Below, in pieces: positions 8,722-18,387 of a stretch of 64,000 nt of DNA. This DNA is from Bacteroidales bacterium UBA3289. GTDB lineage: Bacteria > Bacteroidota > Bacteroidia > Bacteroidales > UBA932. The stretch covers positions 1 to 64,000 of the forward strand of contig DETL01000011.1 in NCBI GenBank assembly GCA_002361625.1. Direction: 5' to 3'. The position numbers and the translations under genes are program-made. How positions within the stretch are numbered: the stretch's first letter is position 1; every line of letters starts with the position of its first letter. The notes under the pieces were generated by a model, which worked only from the letters and a program-made list of their open reading frames with translations, was not told where the DNA came from and ran no database searches.

Positions 8722-9315
8722 ATGGGTTACGGTAACTACAGAGATCCTTTCGTCGGGCTCCGTCCGCATTATACCGTCCAGGCGGGGGAAAAACTCGCCC
8801 TGACCTTCGTCATCCTGCCCGGGGAGTCCCGGGACGCCGATTTGTTCATCGACCTGGTCGGGGAAGGGGCGGAAGCCGAGATCAAGGCCCTGTACCTGTG
8901 CGGCGGGGATGAACGGGTGCGTTTCCGCATCCTGATGCACCACCGCGCACCTGGATGCGTGTCGCACCAGCTGATCAACGGGATTGCCGGCGGGACCTCG
9001 AAAGTGGCCTTCGACGGACGGATCGTCGTGGCTCCGGACGCCCAGCAGACGGAGGCCTATCAGGAGAATCACAACATCCTCCTTTCCGGGCAGGCCCATG
9101 TGGACACCACGCCCCAGCTCGAGATCTATGCCGATGACGTGAAATGTTCCCATGGAGCGACGATCGGGCAACTGGACGAAGAAGCCCTTTTCTACATGCG
9201 TACCCGGGGCGTTCCGGAAAAGGAAGCCCGTGTCCTGCAGATGCTTTCCTTCCTTTCACCGGTCATCCCGGAGGGCCGGGAGGAAGAAGTGGAGAGGGCC
9301 ATCCGTACCTTATAA
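8722..9315 (+). CDS. sufD: Short SufD-like Fe-S assembly protein
   Basis: SufD pairs with SufB in the assembly scaffold. This copy has only 197 residues, about half the usual 400-450. It retains the C-terminal part of the beta-helix, with the conserved KCSHGATIGQLDEEALFYMRTRG segment (C142, H144) matching the SufD interface histidine region, and the C-terminal helices. The N-terminal domain is absent: the ATG lies three bases after the sufC stop and there is no room upstream. No frameshift is visible, so it seems a genuinely compact SufD. SufS and SufE/SufU partners are not in this window. Confidence 0.85.
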   Translation: MGYGNYRDPFVGLRPHYTVQAGEKLALTFVILPGESRDADLFIDLVGEGAEAEIKALYLCGGDERVRFRILMHHRAPGCVSHQLINGIAGGTSKVAFDGRIVVAPDAQQTEAYQENHNILLSGQAHVDTTPQLEIYADDVKCSHGATIGQLDEEALFYMRTRGVPEKEARVLQMLSFLSPVIPEGREEEVERAIRTL

Positions 9316-9337
9316 TCAATTATCCGATTATTATCCT

Positions 9338-9345
9338 TACCTTTA
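9338..9345 (+). promoter_or_regulatory. Promoter box of the PUL regulator gene
   Basis: TACCTTTA resembles TAnnTTTG with one mismatch. It ends four bases before the GTG start at 9350, so the transcript would be leaderless or nearly so. The assignment rests mainly on this position. Confidence 0.35.
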
Positions 9346-9349
9346 CGTC

Positions 9350-10984
9350 GTGCGAGTATTTCGGCGCATAGGAGTTTTGCTGACTGTCGTCCTCGGGATG
9401 GCGGCCTGCGACAAAGTCGTCTATATGGACCGGGGTACGCGGCAGCTCATTACGGAGTTGGACGGATATCTGGGCACCCGGGAGGTCCATCTGGCCCGGA
9501 AAAGAGACCAGATGGACGCGCTCGGCAAGCTGGCCCGTTCCACGTCCGATCCGCTCCGCCGGTACGAGCTGGAGATGAACATCGCCCGCGAATTCTTCGC
9601 CTTCAGTTTCGACTCTACCCAGCTTTACCTGAAACATTGCCAGGAACTCGCCCGGGACGTCCTGAAGGATCCGGACCTCTACAACGAATCCTCGATCCAG
9701 CTGGGGCACCTGTATGCCAAGGCAGGCAGTTACCTGGAGGCCTCCCAGCTCCTGTACGGCGGACTGGACACGACGACGTTCTCCCCGTCCCAGAAGACGG
9801 AATACATCTGGGCCCTGTACGATTTCAGCAAGGATTTGGCCGGGAACTCCGGCATGGTGGAAAAATTGTCCATTCCGCCGGACTCCTCGTTCCGTCCCCG
9901 CCTGTATGAACTGCTGCCTCGGGATTCCGACCGGTGGCGCTCCGTCCTACGGGACGATTTCATGCAGCAGGGCAGGCTTTCCTCCGCGGACAGTGTCAAC
10001 CGTCTGCTGCTCTCCACAGTCAAGCCGGAGGAGCGGAATTACGCCATCTATGCCTATTTCCAGTCCGAAATCGAGAACCTGAAAGGGAACCAGGCGGAGC
10101 GGATGAACTGGCTCGTCCGTTCCGCAGAATGCGATATCGTGAATGCCGTGCGGGACTACGCCTCCCTGACGATGGTGGCCCAGAACATCCTTCCCATGGA
10201 TGTGGACCATTCGTTCCGGTATCTCCGGGTGGCCCAGGAAGATGCCGTGCTGTACAATGCCAAGCTCCGCCCCTGGCAGATCTCCCGCTTCCTCATGGAG
10301 GTGGAGGATGCCTATGCCTTGCGGCAGGACCGGCAGAACAAAGCGTCGGTGATTTCTTCCATCCTGCTGGCCATCCTGGTGCTGGGCCTGTCGCTGATCA
10401 CCTATTTCCTGGTCGTCCGCTCCCGGAAGCTTACCCGTATGCAGACGGCCCTGGAAAGCAGCAATACCCAACTGGCCGCCGCCAATGAGGAACTCAGCGT
10501 CCTGAACCGGCGGATTTCCAAGGCCGACAGGGTGAAGGAATCCTATATCGTGGACTTCCTGCAAGGACTGTCGGAGCAGGTGGCCTTGCTGCGTTCCCAG
10601 GACAACCGGTTCCGGAACCTTCTGAAGCAGGGCCGTTCGGACCAGCTGTTCCGGGAACTGGCCATCTCCGAACGGTCCGAGAAAGCCCTCGAGGAATTCT
10701 ACCGCAAGTTCGATGAAACCTTCCTTGCCCTGTACCCGGATTTCGTGGAGCAGTTCAACGCTTTGCTGCAGGAGCCGGCACGCATCAATCCGCCCAAGGG
10801 AAGGCTGACGACGGAGCTCCGGATCTTCGCCCTGATCCGGCTCGGCGTGGACGATTCCAAGAAGATCGCCTCGATGCTGGATTACTCGGTTAGTACCATC
10901 TATAACTATAAGGTGTCCGTCAAGAATGCCGCGCTCGGATCGCGCGACAACTTCGAAAACGAGGTGAAAAAGATTGGAAAGTAG
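9350..10984 (+). CDS. DUF6377-type membrane regulator (lipoprotein-like), PUL-linked
   Basis: I place the start at GTG 9350, because the translation then opens with a compact lipoprotein-type signal (MRVFRRIGVLLTVVLGMAAC, lipobox cysteine at residue 20). The protein is 544 residues. A helical repeat domain (TPR-like, about 30-330) is followed by a transmembrane helix (about 345-365, SSILLAILVLGLSLITYFLVV), a coiled coil and a cytoplasmic C-terminal helix-turn-helix ending in SKKIASMLDYSVSTIYNYK. This is the layout of DUF6377 regulators found beside Bacteroidetes glycan loci. It probably senses an oligosaccharide in the periplasm and controls the SusC operon downstream, which starts after 206 bases. 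Confidence 0.75.
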   Translation: MRVFRRIGVLLTVVLGMAACDKVVYMDRGTRQLITELDGYLGTREVHLARKRDQMDALGKLARSTSDPLRRYELEMNIAREFFAFSFDSTQLYLKHCQELARDVLKDPDLYNESSIQLGHLYAKAGSYLEASQLLYGGLDTTTFSPSQKTEYIWALYDFSKDLAGNSGMVEKLSIPPDSSFRPRLYELLPRDSDRWRSVLRDDFMQQGRLSSADSVNRLLLSTVKPEERNYAIYAYFQSEIENLKGNQAERMNWLVRSAECDIVNAVRDYASLTMVAQNILPMDVDHSFRYLRVAQEDAVLYNAKLRPWQISRFLMEVEDAYALRQDRQNKASVISSILLAILVLGLSLITYFLVVRSRKLTRMQTALESSNTQLAAANEELSVLNRRISKADRVKESYIVDFLQGLSEQVALLRSQDNRFRNLLKQGRSDQLFRELAISERSEKALEEFYRKFDETFLALYPDFVEQFNALLQEPARINPPKGRLTTELRIFALIRLGVDDSKKIASMLDYSVSTIYNYKVSVKNAALGSRDNFENEVKKIGK

Positions 10985-11115
10985 CTCGGAAAACTTTCAT
11001 TTTTTACTACTTTTTTGCCCTATTATAATCTTTTAATTGGCTATGTTATAATAATATAGCCGCTACTTCGCAGTACTTTTATTTCCTTATTCGCGCGATA
11101 TGTAGGTATCGTGCG

Positions 11116-11123
11116 TAATTTTG
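11116..11123 (+). promoter_or_regulatory. Possible promoter of the first SusC operon
   Basis: TAATTTTG fits TAnnTTTG and lies 68 bases before the SusC start. No clear TTTG is seen 19 bases upstream, consistent with a promoter that needs an activator. The AT-rich 206-base gap also holds a small dyad GGCTAT 11039-11044 with ATAGCC 11056-11061. Confidence 0.4.
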
Positions 11124-11190
11124 CATCAGACCTCGTGTCGGAACACAAAACCATTTAACCATAACCAACGCATAACCAAATTAATCGCGT

Positions 11191-14100
11191 ATGAAAAGAA
11201 TTGCTTCCCTAATCCTTTTTCTAGGATTGAGCCTGGCAGCATTTGCGCAGAACGTCACCGTTTCGGGTGTCGTCCTGGACGGTGCGCGCCAGCCGATTAT
11301 CGGCGCTTTTGTCGTTGAGCAGGGGACCAGCAACGGTACCGTGACCGGCGCGGACGGAGATTTCTCCCTCCGTATCGCTCCCGGTGCCAACCTGGAGATT
11401 TCCTGCATCGGCTATGTGACCCAGACCGTTGCGGCCACGCCGGACCGCCCTCTCGAAATCATCCTGCAGGAGGATGCCGAGATGCTGGAAGAAACCGTGG
11501 TCATCGGCTACGGCGTCCAGAAGAAATCCGTGGTGACGGCTTCCATCTCGTCGGTCACCTCCGATGACCTGAAGGTCCAGTCCCAGACCCGTTTGGACAA
11601 TATGCTCCAGGGTATGACCTCCGGTGTCCAGGTGACCCAGAACTCCGGAGCCCCGGGCGCCAGCTCCACGGTGATCGTCCGCGGTGTCGGTTCCATCAAC
11701 CATGCCTCCCCGCTCTATATCGTGGACGGCATGCCGGCCGGCAGCATCGACTACATCAATCCGAACGACATCGAGCGTATCGACGTCCTCAAGGATGCCG
11801 CTTCCGCAGCCGTGTACGGTGCACGTGCGGCCGACGGCGTCGTCCTCGTGACCACCAAGTCCGGATCGGAGGGAAAGACCGTCGTCAACTACAATTTCTC
11901 CTATGGCATGCAGAACCCCTGGCGCAAGCCGGCCGTCCTCAATGCGACGGAATATGCCATCATGATGAACGAAGGCATGCTCAACGCGGGCAGCGCTCCC
12001 ATCTACGACGATCCCTATTCCCTGGGAGAAGGCACGGACTGGGTGGGCGCCATCTTCGACAAGAACGCCCCCATCGTCAAGCATGACATCAACGTTTCCG
12101 GCGGAAGCAAGCGTGTGAATTACAGCCTTTCCGGCGGTTATCTCTCCACGAAGGGTACCATCGGCGGCCGCTTCGACCAGTCCTACTATGACAGAATGAC
12201 CCTGCGTGAGAACATGGGTGTCGTCCTGTTCGACGCCTCTGACTCCCGCAACTGGCTGAACAAGCTCACGGTCAACAACCAGGTGTCCTTCGCCCATATC
12301 AAGTCCGCGGGCATCTCGGCCAACTCCGAGTACGCTTCCCCGCTGGGCTCCGCCCTGGGCATGTCCCCGCTGGATCCCATCTATGCCGACGAGGCGGAAG
12401 AGGCCCGTTACAAGACCCTCTACCCGGCCGGCTATCCCTATATTATCCGCGACAAGGACGGCCGTCCCTATTTCATCGCCGACGGCGGTACCTATAACGA
12501 GCAGGCCAACCCGATCGCCATGCTGGACCGCCCGCACGGCTACAGCAGCACCGACAAGATCGTGGGTGGCCTGACCACGGAGCTCCAGCTCATCGACGGC
12601 CTGAAGTTCCGCAACGCCGTGACCCTGGACCTGTCCTATGTCTATGGACACAGCTATACGCCCCAGTACTTCCTGACTTCCAAGAGCTACAGCCTGGATC
12701 AGGTCGCCGCTACGACGGTGTATGACAAGGACGGAAACGCATCGACCGTGGAGAAGATCAATTACGGTTCCTCCGCTTCCCAGACCACGAACCGCTACTA
12801 CAGCTATCAGGTGGAAAACACCCTGACCTACGACAAGGTGTTCGGCAAGCACACCCTGAACGTGGTGCTCGGCCAGTCCGCCTACATGTCCAGTTCCTCC
12901 TATCTGGGAGCATCCGCCCTGGGCCTCCAGTATCCGGACGATCCCTGGAAGATCAGCGTGGACAACACCCTCGGCCAGCAGAGCGACGGCGACCGCAACG
13001 GTTGGGGCCGCTGGAATTCCATTCCGTACAGCATCCTCTCCTATTTCGGCCGTGTCTCCTACAACTTCGACGAGCGTTTCCTGGCCCAGGCGACCCTCCG
13101 CCGGGATGCATCCTCGCACTTCGGCCCCAACAACAAATGGGGTACCTTCCCGTCCGCTTCCCTCGGCTGGAACATCAAGAACGAGGAATTCCTGAAGTAC
13201 AATACCGTCGTCTCCATGGCCAAGCTCCGCGCTTCCTGGGGTGTCAACGGTAAGGACAACCTCGCCGACTTCCTGTATGCCGTGTACGCCCAGTCCGGCA
13301 ACAACTATGTCTTCGGTTCCGGCGCGAATGCGACCGAGAGCATCAATATCGGCGTGAAGGCCTCCGGCCTCGCGAATCCCAACGCCAAGTGGGAGCAGTC
13401 CATCCAGACCGACTTCGGTGTGGACCTGGGCCTCTGGGGCAACCAGTTCACCGCGACCGTGGACTATTATATCAAGGACGCCTCCGGCATGCTGATGGAA
13501 ATGCAGGTGCCCACCTATGCGGGCGATTCCGCCCCGACCGGCAATGTGGGTTCGATGCGCAACTCCGGTATCGAAATCGACCTGGGCTGGCGCAGCGCGC
13601 TCGGCGACTTCAACTATGGCATCAAGGCGAACGCTTCTTACAACGTGAACAAGCTGACCAAGCTGGCCGACGACGCTTCCTACATCACCACCTCCACCCA
13701 CAAGATCGGAACCCTGACCCGGGGTGTCGTCGGTGACGTGTTCCCGTACTTCTGGGGTTGGAAGACCGACGGCGTGTTCCAGAACTGGGACGAGATCAAC
13801 GCCTATGTGGGTCAGGACGGAAGCCTGATCCAGCCCAACGCCCAGCCCGGCGACTTCCGCTGGGTGGATGTGGACGGCAACGGCGTCATCAACGACGACG
13901 ACCGCGTCAAGCTCGGCAAGGGCATTCCCGACTGGACCTTCGGCCTCACGCTCACCATGGACTGGAAGGGGATCGATTTCAGCATGCTCCTCCAGGGCCA
14001 GCTCGGTGCGCAGGCGCTCAACGTCACCCGCCGTACCGACCTGTACTACATCAACCTTCCGAAGACCATCCTCAACCGCTGGACCGGTGAGGGTTCCACC

Positions 14101-14409
14101 AACGAAAATCCCCGTTTCGCCTTCGATTCCGCGAACGAGAACTACCGCGTTTCCGACTACTGGATGGAGGACGCCTCCTTCCTGCGCGCCCGCAACATCC
14201 AGCTGGGCTACACCCTGCCTGCCAGCCTGACCCGGAAAGTCTTCGTCTCCCGCCTGAGAGTGTACGGACAGGTCGAGAATGCCTTCACGCTCACCAAGTA
14301 CACCGGCTGCGATCCCGAGGTTTCCGGCGGTTTCCGGGAAGTGGGCGTGGATCGCGGTGTCTATCCCCAGAACAGGACCGTCACCTTTGGTGTCAATGTA
14401 ACTTTCTAA
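11191..14409 (+). CDS. SusC/RagA-type TonB-dependent glycan importer
   Basis: This 1,072-residue outer-membrane protein has a signal peptide (LILFLGLSLAAFAQ), a carboxypeptidase-regulatory-like N-terminal domain (VTVSGVVLDGARQPIIGAFV), a plug domain (ETVVIGYGVQKKSVVTASIS then VIVRGVGSINHASPLYIVDG) and a 22-strand barrel ending in FGVNVTF with a C-terminal phenylalanine. The length is typical of SusC. It should form the TonB-driven channel of a SusC-SusD pair that imports oligosaccharides made by the surface glucanases downstream. The SusD gene follows 12 bases later. Confidence 0.95.
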   Translation: MKRIASLILFLGLSLAAFAQNVTVSGVVLDGARQPIIGAFVVEQGTSNGTVTGADGDFSLRIAPGANLEISCIGYVTQTVAATPDRPLEIILQEDAEMLEETVVIGYGVQKKSVVTASISSVTSDDLKVQSQTRLDNMLQGMTSGVQVTQNSGAPGASSTVIVRGVGSINHASPLYIVDGMPAGSIDYINPNDIERIDVLKDAASAAVYGARAADGVVLVTTKSGSEGKTVVNYNFSYGMQNPWRKPAVLNATEYAIMMNEGMLNAGSAPIYDDPYSLGEGTDWVGAIFDKNAPIVKHDINVSGGSKRVNYSLSGGYLSTKGTIGGRFDQSYYDRMTLRENMGVVLFDASDSRNWLNKLTVNNQVSFAHIKSAGISANSEYASPLGSALGMSPLDPIYADEAEEARYKTLYPAGYPYIIRDKDGRPYFIADGGTYNEQANPIAMLDRPHGYSSTDKIVGGLTTELQLIDGLKFRNAVTLDLSYVYGHSYTPQYFLTSKSYSLDQVAATTVYDKDGNASTVEKINYGSSASQTTNRYYSYQVENTLTYDKVFGKHTLNVVLGQSAYMSSSSYLGASALGLQYPDDPWKISVDNTLGQQSDGDRNGWGRWNSIPYSILSYFGRVSYNFDERFLAQATLRRDASSHFGPNNKWGTFPSASLGWNIKNEEFLKYNTVVSMAKLRASWGVNGKDNLADFLYAVYAQSGNNYVFGSGANATESINIGVKASGLANPNAKWEQSIQTDFGVDLGLWGNQFTATVDYYIKDASGMLMEMQVPTYAGDSAPTGNVGSMRNSGIEIDLGWRSALGDFNYGIKANASYNVNKLTKLADDASYITTSTHKIGTLTRGVVGDVFPYFWGWKTDGVFQNWDEINAYVGQDGSLIQPNAQPGDFRWVDVDGNGVINDDDRVKLGKGIPDWTFGLTLTMDWKGIDFSMLLQGQLGAQALNVTRRTDLYYINLPKTILNRWTGEGSTNENPRFAFDSANENYRVSDYWMEDASFLRARNIQLGYTLPASLTRKVFVSRLRVYGQVENAFTLTKYTGCDPEVSGGFREVGVDRGVYPQNRTVTFGVNVTF

Positions 14410-14421
14410 CAGACAACGGAT

Positions 14422-15933
14422 ATGAAAAAGATAGTTTTCGCACTCAGTGCCCTCGCCGTTTTGCTGACTGCCTGCTCCAAGGATTTCATCAATCCCAAGC
14501 ACAACAGTTCCGAACCGCTCGACGAGTACTTCAATACGCCGGAGCGTCTCTTCCAGTGCCTGGTGGCTGCCTACGACCCGCTGGAGTGGTACGACTATGC
14601 TTTCGGCCAGTATGACAACCTCCATCTGATCTTCGACGTGATGGGTGACGACGTGTATGCCGGCGGTTCCAACGAAGGCGACCAGCCCATCATCGTGAAA
14701 ACGCACTACTATACGGCCACTTCCACCGATGTTCCCAACCAGATGTGGACGGTCAACTATTCCGGTATCAACCGTGCCGCCACGCTCATCAAGTACATCG
14801 ACGGCGCCGAAGGCGTAGATGAGACCACCAAGAAGCTCTATGTGGCCGAAGCGAAGGTCCTGATGGCCTTCTACTACAACATGCTCTGGAAGCTTTGGGG
14901 CAACGTCCCTTACTGGGAGGAACTCCTGGAGGCTCCGTATTTCGCGCCGCAGCTGGGTCATGACGAGGTGTATGCGAACTTCATCAAGCTCCTCGAGGAT
15001 GCGATCGCCATGAACGTCCTTCCCATGAAGGCCGCCGTGGGCAGCGAAGGCCGCGTGACCAAGGCCATGGCCTACATGCTCTACACCGAGGCCGTCCTCT
15101 ACCAGAACGACCAGTCCCGTTACCAGAAGGCCCTGGATTACATGAAGGAGATCATCAACAGCGGCCAGTATTCCCTCGTGGAAGACTTCGCCGGTATCTG
15201 GGAAGAATCCGGCGAATGGTGCCCCGAATCCATCTGGGAGATCAACTACATCTCCGAAGGCGGTATCCGTGACTGGGGCAATTCCATCGCCACCGGCGGC
15301 CAGGTGAACTCCATCCTCACCGGTATCCCCGCCCCGAAGAACGTGCCTGACTACCATGAAGGCTGGGGCTTCGGCACCATCGCCAAGAGCGCCTACGACA
15401 TGTATGACGACGACGATATCCGCAAGGACGGCGGTATCCTGAATTTCGCGAAATATGCGGAAGAGCATCCCGGTGCGGAGTACACCCCGCGCTGGCAGGA
15501 CACCGGCTTCTGGAACCGCAAGTACATCGCCCGCGAAGGCGGCAACCACGGTTACAAGGCCTCCGACAATGTGAACTACTGCAACAACGAGCGCATCTAC
15601 CGCTATGCCGAGACGCTGCTGAATGCCGCCGAGCTTTCCGTCCTCCTGGGACAGGATGGCAGCGCCTACCTCAAGCAGGTGCGCGACCGTGCCCATTGCC
15701 ACGACACCGGCGTGTCCCGCGAGGACATCATCCAGGAACGCCACAAGGAGTTCGTGGGCGAGGGCAAGCGCTACTGGGACCTGGTCCGCAGCGGTCTCGC
15801 TCCGTCCGTCCTCAAGGCGGCGAACCACGAATACCGGAAGAACGACTGGACCGAGAACAAGAAGTACTGGCCCATCCCGCAGAGTGAGATGGACAAGGAT
15901 CCGAATCTCGTGCAGAACAACTATAACAATTAA
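14422..15933 (+). CDS. SusD/RagB-type glycan-binding lipoprotein
   Basis: This 503-residue lipoprotein is the lid of the SusC channel at the cell surface. The signal peptide ends in LLTACSK (lipobox cysteine at residue 17), followed by family features: a TPR-like helical core, AEAKVLMAFYYNMLWKLWGNVPY, and the C-terminal ERHKEFVGEGKRYWDLVRSG typical of RagB/SusD. Length is normal. It lies between SusC and a multidomain binding protein in the same operon. Confidence 0.95.
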   Translation: MKKIVFALSALAVLLTACSKDFINPKHNSSEPLDEYFNTPERLFQCLVAAYDPLEWYDYAFGQYDNLHLIFDVMGDDVYAGGSNEGDQPIIVKTHYYTATSTDVPNQMWTVNYSGINRAATLIKYIDGAEGVDETTKKLYVAEAKVLMAFYYNMLWKLWGNVPYWEELLEAPYFAPQLGHDEVYANFIKLLEDAIAMNVLPMKAAVGSEGRVTKAMAYMLYTEAVLYQNDQSRYQKALDYMKEIINSGQYSLVEDFAGIWEESGEWCPESIWEINYISEGGIRDWGNSIATGGQVNSILTGIPAPKNVPDYHEGWGFGTIAKSAYDMYDDDDIRKDGGILNFAKYAEEHPGAEYTPRWQDTGFWNRKYIAREGGNHGYKASDNVNYCNNERIYRYAETLLNAAELSVLLGQDGSAYLKQVRDRAHCHDTGVSREDIIQERHKEFVGEGKRYWDLVRSGLAPSVLKAANHEYRKNDWTENKKYWPIPQSEMDKDPNLVQNNYNN

Positions 15934-15945
15934 TTCCTGGCAATC

Positions 15946-18387
15946 ATGAAAACAATCTGGCAATTCATCGCTGCTGCGGCGCTGGCTGTTTCCGTTGCCG
16001 CCTGCACTCCTGAATATCCGACTCCGAATGCCTCCGGCCTGCCGCAGGCATCCGACCTGGACGTCACCATTTCGGTGGACCAGGAAACCAACTATGTCAC
16101 CTTCGTGATGAACAACAAGGGCGTGGTCCCCGTGTGGATTTTCGGCGATCAGAAGATCGACGGAAAGGCCGGCAAGAACTACGCCTATACGATGAACAAC
16201 GTTTCCCTCCGCTTCCGCGATGCGGGCGAATATACGGTGGAGGTGAAAGCGTACAACGGCAACGGCCTTTCCCAGGGCTCCCTGGTGAAGACCTTCACCT
16301 TGAACAACACCTACCGCGACCCGTTCGATCCGTCCCCGTACATCCGGAACATCTCCGGCGGTGCCTCCGTGGACTGGGTGTGGAATTCCACCGAAAACGG
16401 CCATTTCGGCTGCGGTCCCGTGGGTGATCCCCGGGCCTGGTGGTCCTGCGAGGCGGGTGGCAAGACCGGCTTCCTGTATGACGACGTGATGACCTTCGAT
16501 TCCGAGGGCAACTACACGTTCAAGCCTGGCGACGGCAAGGCCTACGCCAACAAGGGCTCCGAGTACAAGTCCGAGTTCAAGACGGCCGATGAGGACTATC
16601 TCTTCGATACCGGGGAAAAGACCACCAAGTACACCTTCGAGAACAACTGGAACGATCTGGGCATCGAGGAAATCTTCCTCGTGCTCGCTCCCGGCAGCGA
16701 ACTCTCCTATGTCCCGCACAAGAGCGCGGTGGAGGAGCCCCGTTTCCAGGTCCTGGAAACCCGGACCGCCGAGATGAAGAAGAAGCTCCAGCTGATGTCC
16801 ACCGTCTATACCCCGGACAACAAGGATGGTATTTCCTGGTACTACGAGTTCGTTCCGAAGGGTGCCGATGCGGCCGATCCGCTGTATGGCATCGAGAGCA
16901 AAGTCTGGGTTCTGGACAATGACACCCAGGGCTACATGGGCTGCGGCTCCGGTCTCGGCAATCCGACCGAGTGGTGGAGCGCCACCCCGCACGACAAGGA
17001 CAGTTTCGGCGTGACCGACGACGAGATCACCTTCTTCAAGGACGGCAAGTATGTCTTCGATCCGGGTGCCGACGGCCTGGTCTATTGCAACTGGGAGTCC
17101 GGCTACCTGCCCGAGGGCCACACCTACAGCGGAGACGGCAAGACGGACTACGATGCCCCCGCCCAGCGTCAGGAATCCACCTATACCCTGGGCTCCGACG
17201 GCAACGGCGACTATATCGAACTCCCTGCAGGCATCTTCTTCTCCTACGTCCCGAGGCCCGAAGTGCTGACCCAGCCTACGAAGCTCTACATCAAGGAGAA
17301 CACGCCGACCAAGCTGGTCCTGGTTCCCTACTTCGAGGGGATCATCGCCTGGCAGCTCATCTTCAAGCCCAAGGACGGCCAGGATATTGGTCCGGTAGAG
17401 CCCGACGTGCCTGTCGTGGATCCGATCGACCTGACCGACTACGACGTGGACGGAGAGACCAACCTTTGGAAGAGCGCCTCGCTCGACCTTGAACTCTGGT
17501 ATTCCCCGGGCGACTGGTCCGGCGGCCTTACCCCCGAGTATGAAGTCACTTCCGGCAACGGCATCAAGGTGACTATCCCTGAGGGCGTCGGCGGCAGCGA
17601 ATGGATGGGCCAGACCAAGCTCAAGAGCCACATCGCCTCCTCGGCCGACAAGGAATACGACTTCAGCGTCACCCTCCTTGCCGATGAGGACATGACCGTC
17701 ACCATCAAGCTCACGAACGACCCGGAGGGTGCGAACGATGTCAATGCCTTCTTCTATGACGGTTCCGTGCAGCTGACGGCCGGCGAACCGCTGGTGTACC
17801 GCAAGTCGCACATCAAGCAGGCGGAGTCCGGCGACAACGTCATGCTGATCTTCGACTTCGGCCGCAGCCCGGTGGGCTCCACCATCGAGGCCTCGAATGT
17901 CCTGTTCCAGGAGCACAAGGAGGCCACCAACCTGTGGACCGGCGCCTCGCTCGACCTCGAGCTGTGGTATTCTCCGGGCGACTGGTCCGGCGGTCTCACC
18001 CCCGAGTATGAAGTCACTTCCGGCAACGGTATCAAGGTGACTGTCCCTGAGGGAGTCGGCGGCAGCGAATGGATGGGCCAGACCAAGCTCAAGAGCCACA
18101 TCGCCACATCCAGCGACAAGACCTATGACTTCAGCGTGAAGCTCACGGCCGACGAGGACATGACCGTCACCATCAAGCTTACGAACGATCCGGAGGGCGC
18201 GAACGATGTCAATGCCTTCTTCTATGACGGCTCCGTGCAGCTGACGGCCGGGGAAACCCTTCTCTATGTCAAGCGCGGCATCCGGCAGGCGGAATCCGGC
18301 GACAATCTCATGCTCATCTTCGACTTCGGCCGCAGCCCTGTCGGCTCCACGGTCGAAGCCAGCGAGATCATCTTCATCGAACAGTAA
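15946..18387 (+). CDS. Multidomain surface glycan-binding lipoprotein (SusE-position)
   Basis: This 813-residue lipoprotein (signal ending VSVAACTPEY) occupies the SusE/SGBP position. It has a PKD-like domain at about 35-125, then two related domains of about 160 residues: GHFGCGPVGDPRAWWS with DDVMTFDSEGNYTF, and GYMGCGSGLGNPTEWWS with DDEITFFKDGKYVF. Two nearly identical C-terminal modules follow at 505-660 and 661-813, both beginning TNLW and looking like beta-sandwich carbohydrate-binding modules rich in Trp and Tyr. It probably holds beta-glucan at the surface for the neighbouring SusC/SusD and GH16 enzyme. No catalytic motif is visible. The module names are my inference from pattern, not from a search. 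Confidence 0.75.
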   Translation: MKTIWQFIAAAALAVSVAACTPEYPTPNASGLPQASDLDVTISVDQETNYVTFVMNNKGVVPVWIFGDQKIDGKAGKNYAYTMNNVSLRFRDAGEYTVEVKAYNGNGLSQGSLVKTFTLNNTYRDPFDPSPYIRNISGGASVDWVWNSTENGHFGCGPVGDPRAWWSCEAGGKTGFLYDDVMTFDSEGNYTFKPGDGKAYANKGSEYKSEFKTADEDYLFDTGEKTTKYTFENNWNDLGIEEIFLVLAPGSELSYVPHKSAVEEPRFQVLETRTAEMKKKLQLMSTVYTPDNKDGISWYYEFVPKGADAADPLYGIESKVWVLDNDTQGYMGCGSGLGNPTEWWSATPHDKDSFGVTDDEITFFKDGKYVFDPGADGLVYCNWESGYLPEGHTYSGDGKTDYDAPAQRQESTYTLGSDGNGDYIELPAGIFFSYVPRPEVLTQPTKLYIKENTPTKLVLVPYFEGIIAWQLIFKPKDGQDIGPVEPDVPVVDPIDLTDYDVDGETNLWKSASLDLELWYSPGDWSGGLTPEYEVTSGNGIKVTIPEGVGGSEWMGQTKLKSHIASSADKEYDFSVTLLADEDMTVTIKLTNDPEGANDVNAFFYDGSVQLTAGEPLVYRKSHIKQAESGDNVMLIFDFGRSPVGSTIEASNVLFQEHKEATNLWTGASLDLELWYSPGDWSGGLTPEYEVTSGNGIKVTVPEGVGGSEWMGQTKLKSHIATSSDKTYDFSVKLTADEDMTVTIKLTNDPEGANDVNAFFYDGSVQLTAGETLLYVKRGIRQAESGDNLMLIFDFGRSPVGSTVEASEIIFIEQ
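17458..18384 (+). repeat. Tandem in-frame duplication inside the glycan-binding gene
   Basis: Bases 17458-17925 and 17926-18384 encode two adjacent copies of one module. They share long identical stretches at both protein and DNA level, for example the segments that encode LELWYSPGDWSGGLTPEYEV and VTIKLTNDPEGANDVNAFF. The similarity implies a recent duplication or gene conversion. Confidence 0.9.
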
